Origin: Candidatus Methylomirabilota bacterium
GTDB lineage: Bacteria; Methylomirabilota; Methylomirabilia; Methylomirabilales; Methylomirabilaceae
Assembly: GCA_003104975.1 (NCBI GenBank)
Contig: PQAM01000001.1
Location: 1-64,000, forward strand
Reading direction: 5' to 3'
Length of the DNA: 64,000 nucleotides
Positions 16,548 to 25,059 of the stretch are shown here, piece by piece. The notes beneath the pieces were generated by a model, which worked only from the letters and a program-made list of their open reading frames with translations, did no database searches and had not been told where the DNA came from. The translations under genes and the position numbers were made by a program. Each line of letters starts with the position of its first letter. Position 1 is the first letter of the stretch.

Positions 16548-18183
16548 GGTCGTCAGTCGCCGCCGGGTATGGCGATGGCTGGCGCTGCTTCCTCTCCTCG
16601 CCGTGCTCGGGTTGGCCGATTCCAGCTATCTGCTCTGGCGGCACCGCGCGGAGACATCGGGCTTCTGTCCGACGGGGGGATGCGACCTCGTCAATCAGGG
16701 GGAATACTCCGAATTCGGCGGCATCCCCGTCGCCGCCTTCGGAATCGGCGCCTATCTGCTGCTGCTCAGCCTCTCGATCGCGGCGATGACGCGTCCCGGG
16801 CGACGGGCGCTGGCAATGCTCGCGGCCGTTGCGGGAACCGGCGCCATCATTTCGGCGTGGCTGATCTATCTGCAGGTCGCCGTCATCGAATCGATCTGCG
16901 GGTGGTGCGTCCTGTCGGCCCTGACGATGACGTCGCTTTTCGTGCTGAGCCTGAGCGCACTGGTCGTGACCCGGCCGTCACAGCCGTCGGACGCTGCCGT
17001 CGCGGAGCCGTTGACACCGGGTCCGACAGGGGCGTTACGACGTGCCTTTCGACTGCCGCTGATGGCATTGGGCATGGTCGCACTGGTGGCGGCGCTGTTG
17101 GGCGGCCTCTACCGTTTGGGTTGGGAATGGTCGGGTATCCCGACGACCCTCCCCGCGGTGCATGGACCGCTGATGGTGTCCGGGTTTCTGGGGACGCTCA
17201 TCGGCCTGGAGCGGGCCGTGGCGTTGGGAAGATGGTGGCCTGCGCTGGGGCCGCTGACCACCGGGGCGGGCGCCGTCATTCTGATGATCGGTGGGCCGGG
17301 CGTGGCGGGCCCGGCCTTGATGACGCTCGGCAGCCTGATGCTGGTGATCACGTTCGTCTATCTGATTCGCGAACAACCGGCCCTGTTTACCGTCACCATG
17401 GGACTCGGGGCGCTGGTATGGCTGGGAGGCAACACCCTGTGGCTCAGCGGGTGGTCAATCGGCAGCGTGATAGGCTGGTGGGCCGCCTTCCTGATCCTGA
17501 CGATTGCCGGGGAGCGGTTGGAGTTGAGCCGCTTTTTGCCGCTTGCCCGCCGACATCGGCTCTCGTTTCTGGCCGCCACGACACTGTTTGCGGCCGGGCT
17601 GATTCCGGTCGAGACGGCGTTCGATGTCGGGACGCGCCTGAGCGGAGTCGGTCTGACAGCGATGAGCGTCTGGCTACTCCGGCATGATATGGCACGACAC
17701 GCGGTTCGGAAGACGGGACTGCACCGTTTTGTCGCGCTCAGCCTGCTGTCGGGATATGTGTGGCTGGCGGCGGCCGGGCTGCTGACATTAGGCCTTGGCG
17801 GCATGGCGGCCGGGCTGCATCACGATGCGACCCTGCACGCGATGCACCAGCACAACGGGCCGGACGGCTATGATGCGACCCTGCACGCGATCTTTGTCGG
17901 CTTTGTCTTCTCGATGATTATGGGACACGCGCCGATCATCTTTCCATCGATTCTGGGAATCGCGTTACCGTTTCGGCCGGTATTCTATAGCCATCTCATC
18001 CTCCTGCACCTCTCGCTCGCCCTGCGCGTGGCAGGGGACATCACCGCATGGTGGCCGGGTAGGCTGTGGGGCGGATCGCTCAATGTTGCCGCCATCCTGC
18101 TCTTCCTGGTGAATATGGCCGCATCCGCCCTGTCGGGGAAACGCTCTGCCCGATTGGAGAATGCCGGAGGTCGGTCGGGTTAA
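16525..18183 (+). CDS. VKOR domain fused to a multi-pass His-rich membrane domain
   Basis: About 552 residues. The N-terminal ~150 residues form a vitamin K epoxide reductase-like domain: a first helix, a periplasmic Cys pair in FCPTGGCDLVN, and the quinone-proximal CGWC motif. VKOR proteins reoxidise periplasmic thiol oxidases with quinone. Residues ~170-545 form a separate block of about ten hydrophobic helices with conserved-looking histidines (VHGPLMVSGFLGTLIGLERA; HAIFVGFVFSMIMGHAPIIFP), reminiscent of NnrS-like or heme-copper-related proteins; I cannot assign that family firmly. A 20-base exact direct repeat (17824-17843 and 17872-17891) duplicates DATLHA within it. Starts at 16498 or 16507 are also possible. 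Confidence 0.75.
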   Translation: MFPSRSTEVVSRRRVWRWLALLPLLAVLGLADSSYLLWRHRAETSGFCPTGGCDLVNQGEYSEFGGIPVAAFGIGAYLLLLSLSIAAMTRPGRRALAMLAAVAGTGAIISAWLIYLQVAVIESICGWCVLSALTMTSLFVLSLSALVVTRPSQPSDAAVAEPLTPGPTGALRRAFRLPLMALGMVALVAALLGGLYRLGWEWSGIPTTLPAVHGPLMVSGFLGTLIGLERAVALGRWWPALGPLTTGAGAVILMIGGPGVAGPALMTLGSLMLVITFVYLIREQPALFTVTMGLGALVWLGGNTLWLSGWSIGSVIGWWAAFLILTIAGERLELSRFLPLARRHRLSFLAATTLFAAGLIPVETAFDVGTRLSGVGLTAMSVWLLRHDMARHAVRKTGLHRFVALSLLSGYVWLAAAGLLTLGLGGMAAGLHHDATLHAMHQHNGPDGYDATLHAIFVGFVFSMIMGHAPIIFPSILGIALPFRPVFYSHLILLHLSLALRVAGDITAWWPGRLWGGSLNVAAILLFLVNMAASALSGKRSARLENAGGRSG

Positions 18184-18203
18184 GATCAGAAAAGGGATAT
18201 CCC

Positions 18204-19628
18204 ATGAATCGACACCGATCTGAACAATTACGGATCGATCGCGATCCCAAAGACATATCGAGCCTCGCGTTGGTACAGGATACGGAAGTGATCGCCCAAG
18301 GACTGTCGTCTCGAGATGCCGTTCGTATGGCCCGACTGCCAATGCACTTTTTCATTTCGGCGGTGGCCCTGTTCGGACTGGGGGTCTCGGTCATACCGTT
18401 GGTAGTCGGCGATCTGGTCGAGTTTTTCTATCAACCGCGGATCTTGGCTACAACGCACACCTTTACACTCGGATGGATCACCTCCGCGATTATGGGGGTC
18501 ATGTACCGCCTTGTCCCGGCCATGACGAAACGGCCCATACCCTTTCCCAGATTGGCGCGCTGGCAGTTCGGGCTCTATATCTTCAGTGCGACCGGTCTCA
18601 TAGCGCACATGCTCATTGGGGAATGGACGCCTACCTGGATGGCCGCGGCAGTGATCGTTCTGAGCGTTGTGCTCTTCGCGATGAACATGTGGTATTGTCT
18701 TGCCCCGGGCTGGAACCGGCGTGCAGCCGAAACCGGGATGTGTATCTCGATCCTGTTTCTGCTGCTGGCCGCGACGCTGGGCCTCCTCCTTGCACTGGAC
18801 AAATCGGGCGGATTCCTATCGGGTAACGTCCTGACGAACCTGGCCAGTCACGCCCATCTCGCTGCGCTCGGATGGGTCAGTCTGACCATCTGCGCCGTCT
18901 CGTATCGAATGGCGCCCGCGTTTCTATTGTCGGAGCTGACGCTGCCGCGTGTGGCGATCTGGCAAATATACGGCCTCACCGCCGGCGTGGCCGGTCTGGC
19001 GATGGCGCTTCTGGGCTGGATTCCGGGAGCCTCCATCTGGAGTACCGTGATCCTGTTGGCGCTGCTGGTCTATGTCGGGGTACTATCGACGCTGATCCGC
19101 AAACGGCGCACACCGATTGACTGGACCATGCGGCACGCGCTGGCCGGGATCATCTGTCTGCTGCTCGCGGTCGCACTTGGATTCTCCCTATTGTGGATCG
19201 ATCCGGACAGCGCCCTCGGTAATCGCGTTGCCGGGGCATACGGGGTACTGGGGCTGCTGGGGTGGGTGACTAATCTGATTATCGGTATGTCATTTAAACT
19301 CTTTCCTGGATTCGTCGTCGGCGTGCGTGATCGGAGAGGTTGGCCACGGCTGGTCATCGCCGAACTGGCCCTCCAGCGCTGTCGGCCGCTCGTATTCGGC
19401 TTGCTCAATGCCGGCGTCCTCACCCTGGCGGGCGGGCTGATCATGGCGCAGGGACCGATCGCGCAGTTCGGCGGGCTGATACTGGCGGTGGGTGGCCTGA
19501 TCTATGTCGCGGTGATGGGACATACCCTCAGCTACGCCTATCGCGCCGCCACGCCGCCGACGGCCAACGGCTCGCCCGGTCTTTCATCCGGTGATTCCAG
19601 GGACCAACACGGGACGACACCGGAATAA
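18204..19628 (+). CDS. Polytopic membrane protein, heme-copper oxidase subunit I-like
   Basis: The 474-residue product has about twelve hydrophobic helices. After a hydrophilic N terminus (~45 residues) come THTFTLGWITSAIMGVMYRLVPA and SHAHLAALGWVSLTICAVSYRMAPAF; these His-containing helices resemble cbb3-oxidase subunit I-like or NnrS-like proteins, in which histidines bind heme or metal. No canonical full set of oxidase ligands can be claimed. ATG at 18204 follows AAAGGGATATCCC. It directly follows the VKOR fusion (20-base gap), and the two share the long helical design, so they probably act together in the membrane. Confidence 0.65.
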   Translation: MNRHRSEQLRIDRDPKDISSLALVQDTEVIAQGLSSRDAVRMARLPMHFFISAVALFGLGVSVIPLVVGDLVEFFYQPRILATTHTFTLGWITSAIMGVMYRLVPAMTKRPIPFPRLARWQFGLYIFSATGLIAHMLIGEWTPTWMAAAVIVLSVVLFAMNMWYCLAPGWNRRAAETGMCISILFLLLAATLGLLLALDKSGGFLSGNVLTNLASHAHLAALGWVSLTICAVSYRMAPAFLLSELTLPRVAIWQIYGLTAGVAGLAMALLGWIPGASIWSTVILLALLVYVGVLSTLIRKRRTPIDWTMRHALAGIICLLLAVALGFSLLWIDPDSALGNRVAGAYGVLGLLGWVTNLIIGMSFKLFPGFVVGVRDRRGWPRLVIAELALQRCRPLVFGLLNAGVLTLAGGLIMAQGPIAQFGGLILAVGGLIYVAVMGHTLSYAYRAATPPTANGSPGLSSGDSRDQHGTTPE

Positions 19629-19652
19629 ACCGGACACCTGTAGAAAAAGGAT

Positions 19653-19681
19653 TTGACAACCTTTCGCGCGCTCTCTATCAT
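19653..19681 (+). promoter_or_regulatory. Sigma-70 promoter for ihfA-merR
   Basis: A consensus TTGACA at 19653 and TATCAT at 19676 are 17 bases apart, about 100 bases upstream of the IHF/HU gene. This is one of the best-matching promoters in the window. Confidence 0.75.
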
Positions 19682-19777
19682 ATCATCGATCCGCCAATAC
19701 AGGGATAGCAGGGGAGTGGGAACGGTAAGGGCGACTATGAATGAACGGGCCTGACTCACGAAGAGGGAAGGGACACT

Positions 19778-20059
19778 ATGACAAAGGCTGACATAGCTTC
19801 GATCGTGGCTGAGAGAGGCCTCGCCAAGAAACAGGCGATGGAAGCAGTGGAAGCAACCCTCGACATTGTGAAAAACGCGCTGAAGAAAGGGGAGAAGATT
19901 CAGCTCGTCGGCTTTGGTTCTTTCCAGGTCAGGGCCAAGCGGGCAAGAAAGGGGCGCAACCCCCAGACCGGTGACCCGATTACGATTACGGCTCGTAAGG
20001 TCCTGAAGTTCAAGCCCGGTAAAGCCTTGCATCAGGTCGTGAACGAACCGGGCGGGTAG
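19778..20059 (+). CDS. ihfA: HU/IHF-family DNA-binding protein, IHF-alpha-like
   Basis: The 93-residue DNA-bending protein begins MTKADIASIVAERGLAKKQA and has the family signature GFGSFQVRAKRARKGRNPQTGDPITITA with the DNA-intercalating RNPQTG arm. Adjacency to a MerR-type gene matches the widespread ihfA-merR order, so I favour IHF-alpha; a second paralogue (31911-32192) lies beside rpsA, the usual place of ihfB. RBS AGGGAAGGGACACT precedes the ATG. HU identity cannot be excluded. Confidence 0.88.
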   Translation: MTKADIASIVAERGLAKKQAMEAVEATLDIVKNALKKGEKIQLVGFGSFQVRAKRARKGRNPQTGDPITITARKVLKFKPGKALHQVVNEPGG

Positions 20060-20087
20060 CGTGTAACTGAGCGGAAGAGGGACGAGC

Positions 20088-20498
20088 GTGCCGAGCGCAC
20101 GGACGCGGTTGGCGAGAACGAAACCTCGATCGTTACAACGGCTTCTCCCGGGTCTTGATGGCGGCCCTGAAATCCCCGACAAACTGTACTTCAAGATTGG
20201 AGAGGTTGCTGAGCTGACCGAGGTTGTGCCCTATGTCCTCCGCTACTGGGAGACCCAGTTTCCAACGCTGCGGCCGACCAAAAGCCCGAGCGGTCAGCGT
20301 CTGTATAGGCGGAACGACGTAGTGGCCGTACTGCGCATCAAAGAGTTGCTGTACCGGAAGCGGTTCACGATTGCAGGCGCCAAACGGCAATTGGCGGCAG
20401 AACAGGAATCGTTCCCGCCGACGGTGTTGGACGCGGTTCGATCGGTGAAGGCGGAACTGGCCCAACTCTCGTCGTTATTACGCAGACATTCCCCCTGA
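20088..20498 (+). CDS. MerR-family transcriptional regulator
   Basis: The 136-residue protein has an N-terminal winged helix of the MerR type: [43 protein letters not shown], then a helical dimerisation region ending in [10 protein letters not shown]. No Cys-rich metal site or effector domain is present. It begins with GTG and follows the IHF gene closely. In many proteobacteria a similar small MerR gene follows ihfA, but its regulon is not known to me. Confidence 0.85.
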   Translation: MPSARTRLARTKPRSLQRLLPGLDGGPEIPDKLYFKIGEVAELTEVVPYVLRYWETQFPTLRPTKSPSGQRLYRRNDVVAVLRIKELLYRKRFTIAGAKRQLAAEQESFPPTVLDAVRSVKAELAQLSSLLRRHSP

Positions 20499-20518
20499 CG
20501 TAAGAGACCCGGCATCCT

Positions 20519-20595
20519 CGGGGCGTGGCGCAGCCTGGTAGCGCACTGGCATGGGGGGCCAGGGGTCGTTGGTTCAAATCCAATCGCCCCGACCA
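20519..20595 (+). tRNA. tRNA-Pro (GGG)
   Basis: A full 77-base cloverleaf: acceptor CGGGGCG/CGCCCCG, D arm with GCGC stems, anticodon stem CTGGC/GCCAG around loop ATGGGGG (anticodon GGG), T arm GTTGG-TTCAAAT-CCAAT, and an encoded ACCA end. Body and arms are nearly identical to the tRNA-Pro(CGG) at 22150. Confidence 0.96.
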
Positions 20596-20622
20596 GCATA
20601 CTCTCGGACCTATGAAGAGATC

Positions 20623-20652
20623 AAAGAGCAGAGCATGCCTCTGCTCTTTTTT
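20623..20652 (+). terminator. Intrinsic terminator after tRNA-Pro
   Basis: An 11 bp stem (AAAGAGCAGAG / CTCTGCTCTTT) with a 5-base loop runs into six T. It ends transcription of the merR/tRNA unit just ten bases before the surE start codon. Confidence 0.85.
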
Positions 20653-20661
20653 CGGTTCTGA

Positions 20662-21450
20662 ATGAACATTCTGATTTCGAACGATGACGGGATTCACGCG
20701 CAAGGGCTTCGGGTCATGGCCGAGGCGCTATCCGAGCTCGGCAAGGTGTGGGTTGTCGCGCCGGACCGCGAACGCAGCGCCTCCGGTCACTCCCTCACCC
20801 TGAACAGACCGCTGCGGGTAACGAAGGTCGCGCCGACTTGGTTTACGGTTGACGGGACACCGACCGATTGCGTTGCGCTGGCACTCATGGGCATGATCAA
20901 CCGACAGTTCGATCTGGTGGCGTCCGGTATCAATATCGGAGGGAACATGGGAGATGACGTAACCTACTCGGGCACCGTGTCTGCCGCGTTCGAAGCCACC
21001 TTGCTCGGGTTCCCGGCATTCGCGCTATCGGTCGTCGCCAGCCGACGGGTCAACTTTACTGCGGCAGCGCGGGCCGCCGTGATGGTAGCGAAGCTGATCG
21101 TCAAAAATGGCCTGCCGTCCGATACGATGCTCAACGTCAACGTTCCGAACTGTCGGCCTTCCGCGATCAAGGGGGTAACCATTACACAGCAGGGGAGGCG
21201 ACGCTATGATGATATTATCGTCCGGAAGGTCGATCCGCGCGGGCGGGCCTATTACTGGATCGGCGGAAAACAGCCGACATGGGAGCCGCTGGAGGACAGC
21301 GATTATGCCGCGGTCACAGCCGGGTCGATTTCTATTACGCCGCTTCACCTGGACCTCACCAGTACAAGGGCGGTGAAGACATTGCGGAGATGGGAATTCC
21401 CTTGGGAGAATTGCTCCGCAACCGCAGGGCGGGGTCGCGTAACCGCATGA
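20662..21450 (+). CDS. surE: 5'/3'-nucleotidase SurE
   Basis: The 262-residue phosphatase removes phosphate from nucleoside monophosphates and other substrates. The SurE opening [22 protein letters not shown] holds the metal-binding DD pair; further motifs are [36 protein letters not shown] and [21 protein letters not shown]. It precedes pcm, the order seen in many Gram-negative bacteria (surE-pcm), where both are tied to stationary-phase survival. Confidence 0.95.
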   Translation: MNILISNDDGIHAQGLRVMAEALSELGKVWVVAPDRERSASGHSLTLNRPLRVTKVAPTWFTVDGTPTDCVALALMGMINRQFDLVASGINIGGNMGDDVTYSGTVSAAFEATLLGFPAFALSVVASRRVNFTAAARAAVMVAKLIVKNGLPSDTMLNVNVPNCRPSAIKGVTITQQGRRRYDDIIVRKVDPRGRAYYWIGGKQPTWEPLEDSDYAAVTAGSISITPLHLDLTSTRAVKTLRRWEFPWENCSATAGRGRVTA

Positions 21451-21504
21451 GACCGATATGAGGCAGCCGTCGACAGGCTCGAATCAGAGGTCAGCGGTCT
21501 CATA

Positions 21505-22146
21505 ATGGATTACGCCCTTGCCCGGCAGCGAATGGTGGCCGAGCAGCTGGTACGACGCGGGATCAGACAGCCCGGGGTCCTGCAGGCCATGGCGAAGGTC
21601 CACAGACACCTGTTTGTAGAAGAGGCGTTCTGGGGACGCGCCTACGGCGATTATTCACTGCCGATCGGCGAGAAGCAAACCATCTCGCAGCCGTTCATGG
21701 TGGCGCTGATGATTGAGCTGCTTGAACTGGATGAGCATCAGCGGGTATTGGAGATCGGGACCGGATCCGGATATCAGACCGCGATCCTGGCGGAGTCAGG
21801 CGCGAAGGTCTACTCGGTCGAACGGAACAAGGGCCTCGCGGTACGAGCCAGACGGCGGTTGGAGTCGCTCGGCTACTACCACGCGTGGATTCGGATCGGG
21901 GACGGCTCTATCGGGTGGAAGGAAAAGGCGCCATTTGACGCGATCATCGTAAGCGCCGGCGCCCCCAGGATTCCGATCTCTCTCACCGAACAGCTCGGTG
22001 ACAATGGGCGCCTGGTGCTGCCCGTCGGTCAGTCAAGCCATCAGGTGCTGAAGAAAGGAACGAGGAGAGGGGCGGCCATCCACTGGACGGATCTCGGGGA
22101 GTGTCGATTCGTCAAGTTGATCGGCGAGCAGGGATGGAAGGGATGA
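21505..22146 (+). CDS. pcm: Protein-L-isoaspartate O-methyltransferase
   Basis: The 213-residue enzyme repairs isoaspartyl residues in damaged proteins using SAM. Family motifs: [45 protein letters not shown] motif [16 protein letters not shown] and a post-[11 protein letters not shown]. It pairs with surE upstream and runs straight into a tRNA gene three bases after its stop. The ribosome binding site is weak for the chosen ATG. Confidence 0.94.
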   Translation: MDYALARQRMVAEQLVRRGIRQPGVLQAMAKVHRHLFVEEAFWGRAYGDYSLPIGEKQTISQPFMVALMIELLELDEHQRVLEIGTGSGYQTAILAESGAKVYSVERNKGLAVRARRRLESLGYYHAWIRIGDGSIGWKEKAPFDAIIVSAGAPRIPISLTEQLGDNGRLVLPVGQSSHQVLKKGTRRGAAIHWTDLGECRFVKLIGEQGWKG

Positions 22147-22148
22147 TG

Positions 22149-22226
<78 letters not shown>

Positions 22227-22300
22227 CCCATTCTTCCCGAAAGGAAACTTCCCCGCCGGAGCGGAGGTTTGCGGACCTAACTTCCCGTGAATACAGAGAT

Positions 22301-22331
22301 TTGACACCTCAATTATACGCGGCGTTATAGA
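22301..22331 (+). promoter_or_regulatory. Possible promoter upstream of apt
   Basis: A consensus TTGACA at 22301 is followed after 19 bases by TATAGA at 22326. The spacing is long, so strength is doubtful, but it is the only candidate between tRNA-Pro(CGG) and apt. Confidence 0.35.
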
Positions 22332-22345
22332 GCGCAACAATAGCC

Positions 22346-22407
22346 GTCATTCCCGCGAAAGCGGGAATCCAGAAAAACCCTGGATTCCGGGTCAAGCCCG
22401 GAATGAC
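22346..22407. repeat. Dispersed inverted repeat, family B (complete copy)
   Basis: Two nested hairpins: GTCATTCCCGC/GCGGGAAT and ATTCCGGG/CCCGGAAT, the whole flanked by GTCATTCC and GGAATGAC ends that are complementary. A half copy is at 299-324 and a decayed one at 31802-31867. It lies in the leader of apt. Confidence 0.75.
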
Positions 22408-22451
22408 AAACTGCCTGACATTTTGTGGCGTCATGTATAGGAACAGCGCGG

Positions 22452-22973
22452 ATGCTGGCTGAATCGCTCAAACAGAAGATTCGAGATATCCCGGACTTCC
22501 CCAAAAAGGGGATCGTCTTCAAAGACATTACGCCGCTGCTGGCTGACGGCAAGGCGTTTCGCGCGGCGATCGACCAGATTGCGGAACGGTTCCACGACCG
22601 CCATATCGATCTGGTGGTTGGGGTAGAGGCGAGGGGCTTTATTGTTGCGGCGGCCTTGGCGTATCGATTGCACGCCGGTACGACGTTGATCCGAAAGCCC
22701 GGGAAGCTCCCCTATAAAACCCACCGTACAACCTATGCGTTGGAGTACGGCGCCGATACCCTTGAGATTCATCAGGATGCGATACTGCCGACCCAGCGGA
22801 TCTTAATGGCCGACGACCTGCTGGCTACGGGGGGGACGATGAGCGCTGCTATCGATTTGATCACGCGTCTCGGCGGCCACGTCGTCGGCGTGGCCTTCCT
22901 GGTAGAGCTGCTGGCCCTACGAGGGAGAGAACGTTTCGGGGATCGAGAGGTCTTCTCATTGATCCAGTTCTGA
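22452..22973 (+). CDS. apt: Adenine phosphoribosyltransferase
   Basis: The 173-residue enzyme makes AMP from adenine and PRPP. Motifs: IRDIPDFPKKGIVFKDITPLL at the N terminus, GVEARGFIVAAALAYRL, RKPGKLPYKT and the PRPP loop ILMADDLLATGGTMSAAIDL. An upstream in-frame start at 22425 exists, but the family's opening and length fit the ATG at 22452. Its leader carries a family B repeat. Confidence 0.93.
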   Translation: MLAESLKQKIRDIPDFPKKGIVFKDITPLLADGKAFRAAIDQIAERFHDRHIDLVVGVEARGFIVAAALAYRLHAGTTLIRKPGKLPYKTHRTTYALEYGADTLEIHQDAILPTQRILMADDLLATGGTMSAAIDLITRLGGHVVGVAFLVELLALRGRERFGDREVFSLIQF

Positions 22974-23010
22974 TCGTCCCGGTTCCGCTGATGCAGCCAT
23001 CCATTACCGG

Positions 23011-23087
23011 GCGCCCGTAGCTCAGATGGATAGAGCAAGGGTTTCCTAAACCCTGTGTCGCAGGTTCAAGTCCTGTCGGGCGCACCA
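23011..23087 (+). tRNA. tRNA-Arg (CCT)
   Basis: A 77-base cloverleaf with acceptor GCGCCCG/CGGGCGC, D arm GCTCAGATGGATAGAGC, anticodon stem AGGGT/ACCCT around loop TTCCTAA (anticodon CCT), T arm GCAGG-TTCAAGT-CCTGT and encoded ACCA. Confidence 0.96.
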
Positions 23088-23130
23088 GCGCCCCGGGTTT
23101 CACAAAACCTCAGGGGAGTAGAAACAGCAT

Positions 23131-23838
23131 ATGACGCGACCCAATAGCGGCCATTCCGATCTTCAATTTGGTCCACGGCGATCCCTGCCGAGTGGCGCGA
23201 TCCCACTTCCCGATTTCATCGCCGACAACTGGAAGTGGGCGGTCGGCGCGGTCATCGGCGTCGTGGTGTTTGCCGTGGTCATCGGCGTGTATATGGCTGT
23301 CGGCGGCAGGACGGAAACAAGATCTGCGACGCTTCTACAGAAGGCCGTGAGCCAGATGGAGGCCGGGTATAGCAGCGGCTCCGACCCGAACAAATTGGAG
23401 GAGGGTATCCGGCTCATGCAGGAGGTGATCAATCGGTATCCCAAGAGCGCTGCCGCTGCCGAGGCCACTCTTCGACTTGGAACCCATTATTACACCCTCG
23501 GCAAGTACGCCGACGCCCGGACCGCGTATACGGCCTACCTGGAGAAGAATCCGAAGGGTCGGGTCGCCTTTTCAGCCGGTCTCGGACTGGGTGATGCCTA
23601 TCTCGCCGAGCACAATTATGAAAAGGCGATCGAGACGTATACGAGACTCGTCGAACAGTTCGCCCAAGATCCGTTGGCCCCAGAGGCACAGCTTCATCTG
23701 GCCGCTGCCTTACGAGGCGCCAATCGGGCGACAGAGGGCTCCGCGATATATGAAAAGATCGTCGCCACCTATCCGAATACGGGGTGGGCCCAGCGAGCCC
23801 AATCGGAATTATACAGGTCCGGCCTCAGCGCGAGATAG
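23131..23838 (+). CDS. Membrane-anchored TPR protein
   Basis: The 235-residue protein has one transmembrane helix at residues ~34-57 (after LPDFIADNWKWAVGAV) followed by a periplasmic-side region with four or five tetratricopeptide-like repeats (for example ALRLGTHYYTLGKYADA-type and GDAYLAEHNYEKAIETYTRL). The topology resembles YfgM-type or BamD/CpoB-like scaffolds that assist envelope assembly, but no specific partner can be named. It is the last plus-strand gene before the terminus; the 271 bases between it and the left att site show no gene. Confidence 0.7.
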   Translation: MTRPNSGHSDLQFGPRRSLPSGAIPLPDFIADNWKWAVGAVIGVVVFAVVIGVYMAVGGRTETRSATLLQKAVSQMEAGYSSGSDPNKLEEGIRLMQEVINRYPKSAAAAEATLRLGTHYYTLGKYADARTAYTAYLEKNPKGRVAFSAGLGLGDAYLAEHNYEKAIETYTRLVEQFAQDPLAPEAQLHLAAALRGANRATEGSAIYEKIVATYPNTGWAQRAQSELYRSGLSAR

Positions 23839-24109
23839 ATCCTCCCTCGTCCCTTCGCCTTTCTCAGTACAATACCCTCGGCACCCGTCGCGTGCCACAC
23901 AAGCCTCTCACGTGCGACTTCCACAGTAGTTGATCCCATCCAGGAAATGGCGAGTAGTCTAGATAATCCGATAGGTTACAGTCCATAACCTCCAGTCATT
24001 CATTAGCTTGCTTGGCCGCTGGAGCCAGGCCAGTGTTCGGACTACGCCATTTTCAACCTCGATGTCATTGCCGGTGTCGCGTTGTGACTGGCTGTTACGC
24101 AGGATGATA

Positions 24110-24137
24110 ACGTCGTATAAGAGAGAAATCGTCAACT
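24110..24137 (+). other. Left attachment site (hybrid dif)
   Basis: XerC-type arm ACGTCGTATAA and hexamer GAGAGA are identical to the right-hand site, but the XerD-type arm AATCGTCAACT is degenerate at four positions. This is the pattern expected after integration of a dif-using phage: the host XerC arm joined to the phage-derived weak XerD arm. Confidence 0.8.
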
Positions 24138-24483
24138 AGAGTACGAAAGGAAAAGCGCCTCGTCCCGTTGTTAGCAGCAACGGAACCCCGGCGCCCAGGG
24201 CGAAGACGTGAGAGAGTCACGACTTCAGCAAGATTATCGTACTTCACATAGCGAGCGCGGTCAAGCTGTTTCTTTACGGCTACGGGTGAGGTCTTGCTCG
24301 TGGCCGTTGTCGTTTGATCGAGCACAGAAGGGATACGGTGCCCTGGCCGTATCCCTTTTTGTTTTGGTGTCCCCGGATCGGGGGACAGAAAAGGCGATGG
24401 TGCCGGATCCGCACCTGGTAAAGAAGGGTGTGGTGGGTAATGAATCGCAGTTGTCTTGGTGCTGACTGGAAGGGAGCGGTGAA
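24138..24483 (+). other. Prophage intergenic region, candidate origin/packaging area
   Basis: No gene is seen. The region holds three hairpins: CCGTTG/CAACGG at 24165-24183, the strong terminator at 24328-24365 and TGTCCCC/GGGGACA at 24368-24387. In filamentous phages the main intergenic region carries the origins and packaging hairpin, so this is the natural candidate; the nick site cannot be identified from sequence alone. Confidence 0.5.
24328..24365 (+). terminator. Strong intrinsic terminator at left end of prophage
   Basis: An 11 bp perfect stem (AAGGGATACGG / CCGTATCCCTT) with an 8-base loop, then TTTGTTTT. In the circular phage it would end transcripts that cross the att site from the late genes; in the chromosome it insulates the prophage from upstream reading. 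Confidence 0.8.
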
Positions 24484-24717
24484 ATGATACGGCCGACGTT
24501 GATAGATGGAGTAGTAATTCGGCGTGCGCGGAAGGCGCATCATTGCAACGGTGATTATGACCGCTGTGGTAAGAGGCGCGTGCGGTGCGCAGGTGGTGAG
24601 ATCCGCCGCGGTGAACTTTATGTTGAGTGGTTGGGAGAGTCGGGGGTGTATCAATCAGGTGCGCGGTATCACTTAGGGTGCGCCGTTAATCAAGGACTGG
24701 TGATGGTCGTTCAGTAG
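24484..24717 (+). CDS. Small Cys-rich prophage protein, probably zinc-binding
   Basis: The 77-residue basic protein has Cys and His in a pattern suggesting a small zinc ribbon: HHCNGDYDRC near residue 19, a Cys at ~33, IRRGELYVEWL, and YHLGC near residue 64. Such small metal-binding proteins are common in phage early regions. No function is assigned. A good AAGGGAGCGGTGAA site precedes the ATG. It is the first gene after the left-end hairpins. Confidence 0.6.
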   Translation: MIRPTLIDGVVIRRARKAHHCNGDYDRCGKRRVRCAGGEIRRGELYVEWLGESGVYQSGARYHLGCAVNQGLVMVVQ

Positions 24718-24727
24718 GGGTAGTAAG

Positions 24728-24759
24728 GGTAAGGGGTCGGCTGAGATCGTGCGACCTGG
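24728..24759 (+). repeat. Prophage hairpin repeat, copy 1
   Basis: GGTAAGGGGTCGGC followed by GAGATCGTGCGACCTGG closely matches 26228-26259 (few mismatches). The stem GGTCG/CGACC can form. It lies ten bases after a stop codon and upstream of the replication genes, so it is a candidate shared regulatory element. Confidence 0.65.
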
Positions 24760-24789
24760 AGGATCCTAGGCGGTTGCCGTAAGGCGTGA

Positions 24790-25059
24790 ATGCAGAGGAT
24801 GACAGAAATAGATAGGTCAGATCGAGAGCGCGGGATAGCAAGCGGCGAGGCTCCGTCAGTCGATAGGGGCAACACTGGGGGCAAGTTCCTTCTGTCCCCA
24901 GTGTTAGCGATAGCGTCCCCTGGAGAACTGATGGAGAGGGCCGAGGCTTCCCGTCGATCTGACCGGGCGAGTGGGGGCGACCCTCGGAAGTTGCGAGCGC
25001 AACGGCAAGGGCGTAGAAACGCGGATCAAAGAATCGGTCAAATGAGGTTGTCGCTATGA
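24790..25059 (+). CDS. Small hydrophilic prophage protein upstream of Rep
   Basis: An 89-residue product rich in Arg, Asp and Ser, with no recognisable domain or membrane segment. Support for it being real is its ATGA overlap with the Rep gene, which implies translational coupling, and the compact gene spacing of the prophage. A 10 bp stem-loop falls within its coding sequence. It could instead be a spacer containing replication signals. Confidence 0.45.
   Translation: MQRMTEIDRSDRERGIASGEAPSVDRGNTGGKFLLSPVLAIASPGELMERAEASRRSDRASGGDPRKLRAQRQGRRNADQRIGQMRLSL
24871..24905 (+). other. Long stem-loop within the prophage replication region
   Basis: AACACTGGGG pairs perfectly with CCCCAGTGTT across a 15-base loop. 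The stem is stable for a single-stranded genome and lies just upstream of Rep; it may be part of an origin or the packaging signal. Confidence 0.5.

Noticed and set aside
18066-18203. Upstream extension of the heme-copper-like gene
   Set aside because: It overlaps the end of the VKOR fusion in another frame, and the ATG at 18204 has a better ribosome site.
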